A stretch of DNA of 6,157 bases, taken from an uncultured Lachnospiraceae bacterium. Lineage in GTDB: Bacteria > Bacillota > Clostridia > Lachnospirales > Lachnospiraceae. The notes beneath the pieces were generated by a model that was given only the letters and a program-made list of their open reading frames with translations, searched no databases and was not told the origin of the DNA. The stretch covers positions 1-6,157 of the forward strand of contig CALYVE010000115.1 in NCBI GenBank assembly GCA_945492935.1, read 5' to 3'. Position 1 is the stretch's first letter. Every line of letters begins with the position of its first letter. Both the position numbers and the translations under genes were made by a program. Positions 1-5,517 of this stretch are shown here, piece by piece.

Positions 1-37
1 GTGAAGGTAAACTCCCCCTCCCAAAAACATTCCTGCT
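1..37 (-). promoter_or_regulatory. Trailing region of the nad operon with a purine-rich possible ribosome binding site
   Basis: Reading the minus strand after the stop of the small membrane protein gene, there is a very purine-rich stretch, GGGAGGGGGAG (22 down to 12). It resembles a Shine-Dalgarno site for another gene starting at or just beyond the left edge. An ATG at 30-28 opens a frame (MFLGGGVYLH) that stays open to the edge, but only one or two bases separate it from the preceding GCAGGA. No terminator hairpin is visible here, so the operon may continue leftward. Too little sequence is present to name a gene. Confidence 0.3.
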
Positions 38-301
38 TTATTTTTCTTCCGAATCCGAAGCTTCCTTTTCGTCATCCTCATCGAGCAATTCGTCCGGAAT
101 CTTATCATATTTGTCTCCTGCCGCCGACATGTATGTCATAAAAAACATACATGGAATAAGCAGTACAATGACAGCCTTCGATAAATTGATTTTCCAAATA
201 CTGTCTGCGCCCTTAATGATTGTAGATACTGCCAGAACAATGACAACAAGAAACAGCATATCAACCACAATGGCAAGCGCAATCTTTTTCCCTTTATTCA
301 T
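38..301 (-). CDS. Small two-helix membrane protein with acidic tail, function unknown
   Basis: This 87-residue protein is not one I recognise. A short basic N-terminus (MNKGKK) is followed by a hydrophobic helix at about residues 7-29, a polar loop at 30-40 (KGADSIWKINL), a second hydrophobic helix at about 41-60, and a tail from 62 on. The tail is highly acidic from residue 70, ending in D/E/S-rich sequence. The arrangement fits an inner-membrane hairpin with both ends probably cytoplasmic, judged from the positively charged start. The start is supported by AGGAG (316-312) 10 bases upstream of the ATG. Only 16 bases separate it from the nadC stop, so it is almost certainly cotranscribed with nadB-nadC. 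That position could mean a link to NAD metabolism or could be chance; nothing in the sequence decides it. There are no cysteine pairs, catalytic motifs or signal peptidase site. Confidence 0.75.
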   Translation of the reverse strand: MNKGKKIALAIVVDMLFLVVIVLAVSTIIKGADSIWKINLSKAVIVLLIPCMFFMTYMSAAGDKYDKIPDELLDEDDEKEASDSEEK

Positions 302-317
302 GCACCGTTCGCTCCTA

Positions 318-1175
318 TCACTCGATTGGTGCTAAATTCTTAAGACTGACATCCATAATCGGAGCCGAATGCGTAAGTGCGCCAACTGAGACAAAATCAA
401 CACCAACCGCAGCAATCTCGCGCAAACGTTCCTTCGTAACATTGCCGGAACACTCCGTCTGAGCCTTTCCGTTAATACGACGTACCGCCTCGCGCATCGT
501 ATCATTATCCATGTTATCCAGCATAATGATGTCCGCACCCGCTGCAAGCGCCTCATCCGTTTGTTCTAATGTCTCAACCTCAACTTCAATCTTTCGAACA
601 AACGGAGCATAAGCCTTTGCAAGCTGTACAGCCTTTGTGATACTTCCGGCCGCTCCTATATGGTTATCTTTAATCAACACACCATCTGTCAGATTGTAAC
701 GATGATTTGTACCGCCGCCAATCTTAACAGCATACTTCTCAAAAAGACGCATGTTTGGTGTCGTCTTGCGCGTATCAAGCAAAGTTGTATTTGTACCTTC
801 AAGCTCATCTGCAAGGCTGCGTGTAAAGGTTGCAATACCACTCATACGTTGTAAATAATTCAGTGCCGTACGCTCACCTGTAAGAAGTGCATGGATGTTA
901 CCATAGATAACACCAATCACCTGTCCCTTCTTAACAAAATCGCCATCCTTTACAGTTGTTTCAAAATGTGATTTCTCATCGAGCAGAAAGAACGTACGCG
1001 CAAACACATCAAGACCGCATATTACACCATCCTGTTTGCAAATCAAATCTGCACGACCTGCCTTTGGCTCCGGCATGATGGCATTCGTCGTCACATCCTC
1101 CCCTGTAATATCCTCCTGCAAAGCTGACAAAATATAAGTATCTGCATTAACCTTAAGAGTTACACCATTTATCAT
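318..1175 (-). CDS. nadC: Quinolinate phosphoribosyltransferase (decarboxylating), NadC
   Basis: NadC condenses quinolinate with PRPP to give nicotinate mononucleotide, CO2 and pyrophosphate, the step where the de novo pathway joins NAD synthesis in the cytoplasm. From the chosen start the protein is 285 residues, normal for the family. Visible hallmarks are EDITGEDVTTNA (21-32), ERTALN (101-106), DTRKTTP (134-140), GGGTNHRYNL (153-162), IKDNHI (168-173), EVEVE (197-201), MLDN (218-221), SGN (243-245) and SVGALTHS (263-270). Conserved phosphate- and substrate-binding R102, R136, K137, H158, R159 and K169 are all present. The frame is open upstream to an ATG at 1253, but that would add 26 residues lying wholly inside nadB with no family similarity. 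I chose the ATG at 1175, behind AGAAGGG (1194-1188). A GTG at 1184 is an alternative. The start overlaps the nadB 3' end by 23 bases, suggesting translational coupling. Confidence 0.95.
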   Translation of the reverse strand: MINGVTLKVNADTYILSALQEDITGEDVTTNAIMPEPKAGRADLICKQDGVICGLDVFARTFFLLDEKSHFETTVKDGDFVKKGQVIGVIYGNIHALLTGERTALNYLQRMSGIATFTRSLADELEGTNTTLLDTRKTTPNMRLFEKYAVKIGGGTNHRYNLTDGVLIKDNHIGAAGSITKAVQLAKAYAPFVRKIEVEVETLEQTDEALAAGADIIMLDNMDNDTMREAVRRINGKAQTECSGNVTKERLREIAAVGVDFVSVGALTHSAPIMDVSLKNLAPIE

Positions 1176-2568
1176 AAAATTCACTATCCCTTCTCTTGAT
1201 TTCATCCATAATAAGCTTGCGATTTGCCGCATCCCATGCCTCAATATCAGCATATTGATCTAATTGAATCTCTGCTACATTTACCATATCTGCAGCAACA
1301 CCCACCTTGACATCCCCGGATGCTTGTGATTTGTTGTCTGCTTCCCTGAGTGCTTCCACTGCCTCTGCAAAGCAGCTGCCATCAGCACCGCTATTTAGTT
1401 CTTCTGTAATAATCCAACCTGCTCGCTCAGAGAAAACCAGACTCTCAAGCAGTGAATTGCTGGCAAGGCGGTTTGCGCCATGAACACCATTACAGGCAGT
1501 TTCACCAACCGCAAACAACCCTTTGACAGAAGTTCTTCCGTATGTATCTGCCATAATTCCACCCATCAAATAATGTTGAGCCGGCGTTACCGGAATGTCC
1601 TCCTTGCTGAGATCGTAACCAACTTCCATACAATGTCTATATATATTAGGAAATCTTCGGATGATTTCGTCCTTTGGCATATGCTTGATTGAGAGCATTA
1701 CATAAGGTCGTCCATCCTCCTTCATTTGCTTTCGAATTGCTTCCGAAACAACATCGCGCGGTAAAAGTTCGTCAACAAAACGCTCACCTGCCTTGTTGAG
1801 CAAAATCGCACCCTCCCCACGAACAGATTCGGAAATAAGGAATTTGCGGTTGACATTTTCCTCGTACAGCGTCGTCGGATGAATCTGAATGTAATTAATA
1901 TTTTCCAGCGCAATGTGATGACGAAGTGCAAGGGCAAAGCTGTCACCGGTTATATGCCTGAAATTCGTGGAATGTGCAAACAATCCGCCAATGCCGCCGG
2001 TTGCCAGAATGACACGACTTGCATGAACCTGAAATACCTTTTTGTCACGCACGAACACGACACCGCTGCATGTGTTATCCTTTATCACAAGATCCACCAT
2101 ACGTGTGTATTCGCAAAGAGTAATATTTGCCTGTTCACGAACACGATTGAGAAGCTTGTTTGTAATCTCCTTGCCTGTGACATCCTTATGGTGCAAAATA
2201 CGGTAAGTGCTATGTGCACCCTCACGCGTATACTCAAATGTACCATCGAGCTTTTGGTCAAACAAGACTCCGTATTTGATGAGGCGTTCCATTATCATAG
2301 GAGAGTTCTCAATCATAACACGAACCGTCTCCTCCCGATTCTCGTAGCGACCTGCGCGAAGTGTGTCTTCCATAAAGCTGTCAAAATCCGATGGTTCCTT
2401 CAGCGTACAAATTCCACCCTGCGCAAGATAGGAATCACTGTTTTCAATCTTGTCCTTTGACACCATTAAAATGCTGTACTCCGGTGAAATGGAAAGTGCC
2501 GAAAAGAGTCCGGCCACACCGGTTCCAACAATTACAACATCATATGTTTTTTTTATTTCTGTATTCAT
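1153..2568 (-). CDS. nadB: L-aspartate oxidase, NadB
   Basis: This FAD flavoenzyme oxidises L-aspartate to iminoaspartate, the first step of de novo NAD synthesis. The 471-residue protein begins with the Rossmann FAD motif VVIVGTGVAGLFSAL (11-25; GxGxxG at 15-20), followed by LAQGGI (48-53), HHKDVTGKEI (126-135) and ATGGIGGLF (189-197). Residues aligning with the known active site are visible: H230 in IQIHPT, R271 in LLPRD, H332 in QHYLMGG and R367 in HGANRLASNSLLE. The C-terminal helical part is shorter than in the enteric enzyme (about 540 residues). It has a variable linker at about 393-430 and ends in RRDSEFYDKW, and I see no ESRG motif typical of longer forms. GGAG lies 10 bases upstream of the ATG, while the stronger AAGAGG lies almost against it. 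It is first in the nad operon. Succinate dehydrogenase/fumarate reductase flavoproteins are the main look-alikes, but length, context and the linked nadC favour NadB. Confidence 0.95.
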   Translation of the reverse strand: MNTEIKKTYDVVIVGTGVAGLFSALSISPEYSILMVSKDKIENSDSYLAQGGICTLKEPSDFDSFMEDTLRAGRYENREETVRVMIENSPMIMERLIKYGVLFDQKLDGTFEYTREGAHSTYRILHHKDVTGKEITNKLLNRVREQANITLCEYTRMVDLVIKDNTCSGVVFVRDKKVFQVHASRVILATGGIGGLFAHSTNFRHITGDSFALALRHHIALENINYIQIHPTTLYEENVNRKFLISESVRGEGAILLNKAGERFVDELLPRDVVSEAIRKQMKEDGRPYVMLSIKHMPKDEIIRRFPNIYRHCMEVGYDLSKEDIPVTPAQHYLMGGIMADTYGRTSVKGLFAVGETACNGVHGANRLASNSLLESLVFSERAGWIITEELNSGADGSCFAEAVEALREADNKSQASGDVKVGVAADMVNVAEIQLDQYADIEAWDAANRKLIMDEIKRRDSEFYDKWCNS

Positions 2569-2589
2569 CCCTCTTGGTCTCCGTCTCGC

Positions 2590-2614
2590 TTGTTTTTTAT
2601 AAATTTAATAACAA
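2590..2614. repeat. Imperfect AT-rich inverted repeat in the nadB leader
   Basis: TTGTT (2590-2594) and AACAA (2610-2614) form 5-base inverted arms around an AT-rich 15-base centre with a few further matches. The repeat lies between the possible nadB promoter and the nadB ribosome binding site, and just upstream of the first plus-strand -10 at 2625. That is where a repressor of NAD biosynthesis could bind. In an AT-rich region such arms arise easily by chance, so this is only a candidate. Confidence 0.2.
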
Positions 2615-2621
2615 CGAACAT

Positions 2622-2630
2622 TGCTATAAT
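2622..2630 (+). promoter_or_regulatory. Possible upstream extended -10 promoter for murC
   Basis: TGCTATAAT is a perfect -10 hexamer (2625-2630) with the TGn extension, about 86 bases upstream of the murC start. No good -35 lies 16-18 bases upstream (the best hexamer is near ATTTAA), so any activity would rest on the extended -10. It may be a secondary start to the stronger promoter at 2646-2673. Confidence 0.4.
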
Positions 2631-2657
2631 ATTGGCATAAAATAGTTGTAATGTCAA
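2631..2657 (-). promoter_or_regulatory. Possible nadB promoter with consensus -35
   Basis: On the minus strand a perfect TTGACA lies at 2657-2652. Seventeen bases downstream is CAATAT (a 3-of-6 match to the -10) with a TGC extension directly in front. A better hexamer, TATTAT, occurs at a 20-base spacing. The -35 is convincing but the -10 choice is not. Transcripts from here would have a leader of about 50-60 bases before nadB. Confidence 0.4.
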
Positions 2658-2673
2658 TGAATTGTGCTATACT
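2646..2673 (+). promoter_or_regulatory. Main murC promoter
   Basis: TTGTAA (-35, 2646-2651), a 16-base spacer and TATACT (-10, 2668-2673) preceded by TGC make a sigma-A type promoter with an extended -10. Transcription would start near 2680, about 37 bases before the murC ATG. The layout closely matches the dnaD promoter at 4294-4321. The minus-strand TTGACA of the possible nadB promoter lies inside the spacer. Confidence 0.65.
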
Positions 2674-2701
2674 CTTTACATATGAAATAACAAAACATTA
2701 C

Positions 2702-2708
2702 GAGGTGA
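2702..2708 (+). promoter_or_regulatory. Ribosome binding site fixing the murC start
   Basis: GAGGTGA is a strong match to the anti-Shine-Dalgarno sequence and sits 8 bases before ATG 2717. It decides the start against the in-frame ATG codons at 2651 and 2657, which have no ribosome site and lie upstream of the inferred transcription start. Confidence 0.85.
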
Positions 2709-2716
2709 TAGTGATT

Positions 2717-4099
2717 ATGTACCAGGTGGATTTTCATGCACCATGCAAAGCCTATTTTATGGGTATTGGCGGCATTAGTATGAGTGGCCTTGCAGAAATA
2801 TTATTACAGGCAGATTTTCAGGTTTTGGGCTCTGACATGAAGGAGTCCGACATTGTCAACACACTCCGCGAGCTTGGAGCTACAATATATATTGGTCAGG
2901 TGACAGAAAACATAACAAGTGACATTGATTTTGTTGTTTATACAGCGGCAATCAGTGAAAACAATCCGGAGTTTGTTGAGGCTAAGCGGCTCGGTCTTCC
3001 GATGCTCACACGTGCCCAGCTTCTTGGTCAGATTATGAACAATTACAAATACGGTGTTGCGGTAAGCGGTACACACGGCAAGACGACGACCACTTCCATG
3101 ATGTCTCATATCCTGCTTGCAGCCGACAAAGACCCAACGATTTCCATCGGTGGTATGCTCGATGTTATTGGCGGCAACATCCGTGTTGGTCACACAGACT
3201 ACTTTGTAACGGAGGCATGTGAATATACAAACAGCTATCATTCCCTTATGCCTTATGTAAGTATCATTTTAAATGTCGACGCAGATCATTTGGATTTCTT
3301 CTCAGGAATTGATGATATCGTTGATTCCTTCCGTGTTTTTGCTGAAAAAACACCTTCAAACGGTCTGTTGGTCATTAACGGTGATATGCCATACACCGAT
3401 ACAATTACCGCAAATGTAACAAGCAAGGTAATTACCTTTGGCTTAGATGCAACAAACAACTACAGTGCCACGGATGTCACATTTGACGAACTCGGACATC
3501 CTACCTATACATTAGTCGTTGACGGAAAAAAACAGGAAATGGTTTCTTTACATTCAACAGGTATGCACAATGTCATAAATTCACTTTCGACGATTGCCGC
3601 CTGTGACTTTCTTGGCATTGAGCGTAAGCACATACTTGCCGGTCTTTTTGCATGCTCGAGTGCAAAGCGCAGATTTGAACACAAAGGTGTAACAGCAAAC
3701 GGCGTATCCATCCTCGATGACTATGCCCATCACCCAACCGAGATTAAAGCTACCCTTGCAGCTGCAAAAAACACGCCTCACAATGAATTATGGTGCATTT
3801 TCCAGCCACATACATATTCGCGCACAAAGGCTCTGCTCAACGAGTTTGCGGAAGCACTTTCTGCCTGTGATCATGTTTTACTTGCAGATATCTATGCCGC
3901 AAGAGAGATTGACAACCACGAAATATCATCCAAAGATCTGGAGGAATGCATTAATAAGCTTGGCGGAAACGCAAAGCACTTAGGCGACTTTTTGTCAATA
4001 GAAAATTTTGTTGAAAAAAATTGCAAAAAAAATGATTTGTTGATAACTATGGGCGCCGGAAATGTTGATATCATTGGAGAACACCTTCTAAAAAAATAG
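2717..4099 (+). CDS. murC: UDP-N-acetylmuramate-L-alanine ligase, MurC
   Basis: MurC adds L-alanine to UDP-N-acetylmuramic acid using ATP, the first peptide step of cytoplasmic peptidoglycan precursor synthesis. The 460-residue protein has the usual three Mur ligase parts. The N-terminal UDP-binding fold shows GIGGISMSGLAE (16-27) and GSDMKES. The central ATPase carries the P-loop GTHGKTTTT (118-126, K122), the TEACEY segment (165-170) and NVDADHLDFF (186-195). The C-terminal domain has KRRFEHKG followed by DDYAHHPTEI (334-343) and HTYSRTKALL. Length and motif order are typical, and the GIGGISMSG and DDYAHHP motifs favour MurC over MurD, MurE, MurF or Mpl. It is divergent from nadB, has its own promoter, and ends in a hairpin terminator, so it is probably monocistronic. 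The neighbouring replication genes have no direct biochemical link to it. Confidence 0.97.
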   Translation: MYQVDFHAPCKAYFMGIGGISMSGLAEILLQADFQVLGSDMKESDIVNTLRELGATIYIGQVTENITSDIDFVVYTAAISENNPEFVEAKRLGLPMLTRAQLLGQIMNNYKYGVAVSGTHGKTTTTSMMSHILLAADKDPTISIGGMLDVIGGNIRVGHTDYFVTEACEYTNSYHSLMPYVSIILNVDADHLDFFSGIDDIVDSFRVFAEKTPSNGLLVINGDMPYTDTITANVTSKVITFGLDATNNYSATDVTFDELGHPTYTLVVDGKKQEMVSLHSTGMHNVINSLSTIAACDFLGIERKHILAGLFACSSAKRRFEHKGVTANGVSILDDYAHHPTEIKATLAAAKNTPHNELWCIFQPHTYSRTKALLNEFAEALSACDHVLLADIYAAREIDNHEISSKDLEECINKLGGNAKHLGDFLSIENFVEKNCKKNDLLITMGAGNVDIIGEHLLKK

Positions 4100-4117
4100 T
4101 TATCCACAATTTCCACA
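4100..4117 (+). promoter_or_regulatory. DnaA-box cluster 1 (two tandem 9-mers)
   Basis: TTATCCACA (4100-4108) is an exact match to the bacterial DnaA box TTATNCACA. It is followed without a gap by ATTTCCACA (4109-4117), a two-mismatch variant. Both point the same way. The cluster starts immediately after the murC stop codon, and its last three bases are part of the terminator stem. Confidence 0.75.
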
Positions 4118-4161
4118 AGGTTATTCGCATAAATGCATGCGGATGACCTTGTTGTTTTTTG
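4115..4161 (+). terminator. Rho-independent terminator of murC
   Basis: A 16-base-pair stem pairs 4115-4130 with 4137-4152 around a 6-base loop (AAATGC). In RNA two of the pairs are G-U wobbles and the rest are Watson-Crick. It is followed by GTTTTTTG and further T-rich sequence. It starts 16 bases after the murC stop. It should insulate the replication operon from murC transcription, which agrees with the separate dnaD promoter. Confidence 0.85.
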
Positions 4162-4231
4162 TTTACATAACATTTACTTGGATGTCGCATTTTGTACGCA
4201 TAATAAACATGCTCATAATTATGGAAACCGA
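4162..4231. other. AT-rich spacer between the DnaA-box clusters
   Basis: No gene is supported here. The stretch is AT-rich, with CGCAT repeated at 4186-4190 and 4197-4201, and a perfect 10-base palindrome CATAATTATG at 4214-4223. I see no reverse-orientation DnaA box and no clear run of TAG/TAA trinucleotides (the DnaA-trio that marks unwinding sites in Firmicute origins). Confidence 0.5.
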
Positions 4232-4258
4232 CTATCCACATTATCCACAATTTCCACA
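4232..4258 (+). promoter_or_regulatory. DnaA-box cluster 2 (three tandem 9-mers)
   Basis: Three 9-mers are abutted with no gaps: CTATCCACA (4232-4240, one mismatch), TTATCCACA (4241-4249, perfect) and ATTTCCACA (4250-4258, two mismatches). All face the same way and all keep the TCCACA core. The array ends 35 bases before the -35 element of the dnaD promoter, a suitable place for DnaA-dependent control of that operon. Confidence 0.8.
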
Positions 4259-4293
4259 AAATGTATATTTGACCCTATCGAAAAAACGTTCGC

Positions 4294-4321
4294 TTGTAAT
4301 TCTATTTTCCTATGCTATAAT
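4294..4321 (+). promoter_or_regulatory. Promoter of the dnaD-dnaC operon
   Basis: TTGTAA (-35, 4294-4299), a 16-base spacer and a perfect TATAAT (-10, 4316-4321) with TGC extension form a strong sigma-A type promoter. Transcription would start near 4328, giving a leader of about 29 bases. It sits downstream of DnaA-box cluster 2. Spacing, -35 and extended -10 are nearly the same as in the murC promoter. Confidence 0.75.
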
Positions 4322-4356
4322 TCATTTTGCACTTGAAAAAAAGGGGATAGGTTACA

Positions 4357-5517
4357 ATGCAAACAATTACGATTTCAACTGCAAACAGTGAGACTTATTC
4401 TTCCATTTCAAACTTCTTCATTGACTACTATATGACAGAAGCAAACGGGGAATTTGTTAAAGTATATTTGTACCTTGTACGATTGCTGAGCATCAATCAG
4501 GCAATCACAGTTGCAAAGATTGCAGATCACTTTAACCTCACCGAGAAGGATATTTGCAGAGCAATTAAATATTGGATATCGAAGGATGTTTTGCGTCTTA
4601 ACTATGATGGAAAAGGTAAACTATGCGGTATCGTATTATTACCTTTATCAGCACCGATGTCTGCTCAGATCTCAGACGGAGATATCGATTCTATTTTGCA
4701 GACATCTGTCACGGAAGAAAGCGAGATTGCACAGTCACCTGTTGTGAATGCGCTGACAACGGGAATCGCTGCAAAGCAGGCAGCTACAACTTCAGCTTCG
4801 CAACAATCGGTTGTATTAACAGTTCCGGCAAAACCAAGACAGACACGTGCTGCACTCGATAGCAAACTCAATGACCCGAACTGGGAAAACATTGTTCATG
4901 AATTCGAAGCCTTATTTGGTAAGACAATCAGTCCTGCTGACATGCAGACATTACTTTACATATATGACACTTTAGCTTTCGATGTTGATCTTTTTGAATA
5001 TTTGATTGAGTATTGTGTCACAATGAATAAGAAGAACAGCCGTTATATGGAGTCTGTTGCGATTGCCTGGTATAAGGACGGCATCCGCACGAAGGCACAG
5101 GCAAAGGAGCTTTACAATCTCACGTCAGGCATTGCAAAAAGAGTCTTTAAGATCCTTGGAATTCAGCGTGAAATTCCTACAGCTGTTGAAAATGGCTATT
5201 TTGTGACATGGAACATGGACATGCGTTTTTCTCCGGAGATTATTGAGGAAGCCTGCCTGCGTGGTGTCACTGCGCGACCAAACTCTGTCAATTTCAACTA
5301 CATCAACGGCATCCTCGAAAACTGGCACAAGAACGGGGTAAAGACAATGGCTGACATCGAACGGCTGGACAAAGAATTTTATGCAAATCAGAAGAAATCA
5401 TCTCGTTCAAATATGCAGGTACTCAAAGGTGGCGTTAATACATTTGCCCAGACAAGCTTAGATACTCAGTTAGATGAAATGGAGCAATTATTATTACAAG
5501 AGGTTAATCAGTCATGA
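4357..5517 (+). CDS. DnaD-domain replication initiation protein with two DnaD C-terminal-type repeats
   Basis: DnaD-family proteins act after DnaA at the origin, and in restart, to remodel DNA and help load the replicative helicase. This 386-residue protein has an N-terminal winged-helix-like part (about 15-95, including ITVAKIADHFNLTEKDICRAI). An Ala/Ser/Thr/Gln-rich linker follows (about 101-168). Two copies of the DnaD C-terminal module come next: about 173-254 with the YxxxIxxxW-type signature YMESVAIAW (230-238), and about 262-341 with YINGILENW (315-323). Both signatures are followed by K-(D/N)-G-(I/V)-(R/K)-T. The tail is Gln/Glu-rich. Bacillus DnaD is about 230 residues with one such module, so this is a longer, DnaB-like clostridial architecture. 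AAGGGG (4341-4346) lies 10 bases before the ATG. It overlaps the next gene by ATGA. I leave the symbol empty because DnaD-like and DnaB-like names are not interchangeable here. Confidence 0.9.
   Translation: MQTITISTANSETYSSISNFFIDYYMTEANGEFVKVYLYLVRLLSINQAITVAKIADHFNLTEKDICRAIKYWISKDVLRLNYDGKGKLCGIVLLPLSAPMSAQISDGDIDSILQTSVTEESEIAQSPVVNALTTGIAAKQAATTSASQQSVVLTVPAKPRQTRAALDSKLNDPNWENIVHEFEALFGKTISPADMQTLLYIYDTLAFDVDLFEYLIEYCVTMNKKNSRYMESVAIAWYKDGIRTKAQAKELYNLTSGIAKRVFKILGIQREIPTAVENGYFVTWNMDMRFSPEIIEEACLRGVTARPNSVNFNYINGILENWHKNGVKTMADIERLDKEFYANQKKSSRSNMQVLKGGVNTFAQTSLDTQLDEMEQLLLQEVNQS

Larger units (their letters stand above)
4100..4259 (+). repeat. 19-base direct repeat pair in the murC-dnaD spacer
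   Basis: TTATCCACAATTTCCACAA occurs twice, at 4100-4118 and 4241-4259, exactly 141 bases apart and in the same orientation. Each copy covers one perfect DnaA box plus one variant box. The exact match over 19 bases indicates conservation or duplication of a DnaA-binding module. Confidence 0.95.

Noticed and set aside
1176..1253. Longer nadC reading frame starting at ATG 1253
   Set aside because: The extra 26 residues lie wholly within nadB, lack family similarity, and have no suitable ribosome site; 285 residues from 1175 fits the family.
1879..2460. 193-codon open frame on the plus strand inside nadB
   Set aside because: It is antisense to a well-supported gene, has a Cys/His/Thr-rich composition typical of a shadow frame, and shows no recognisable domain.
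2651..2716. In-frame upstream start for murC at 2651
   Set aside because: It lies upstream of the inferred transcription start and overlaps the -10 element, while a strong GAGGTGA site marks ATG 2717.
2804..3241. 145-codon open frame on the minus strand inside murC
   Set aside because: It is a shadow of murC with no ribosome site or domain.
4071..4259. Minus-strand open frame with repeated MWKLWI and LWKLWI segments
   Set aside because: The repeated peptide is the reverse complement of the 19-base DnaA-box repeat read in frame, not evidence for a protein repeat.
4100..4356. CRISPR array or tRNA/riboswitch in the spacer
   Set aside because: Repeats are too few and only 9-19 bases long for CRISPR, and no cloverleaf or known riboswitch core is visible; DnaA boxes, a terminator and a promoter explain the sequence.
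4137..4391. 84-codon open frame across the murC-dnaD spacer
   Set aside because: It runs through the terminator, the DnaA boxes and the dnaD promoter and overlaps the dnaD start; its HYPQFPQ segment is simply translated DnaA-box repeat.
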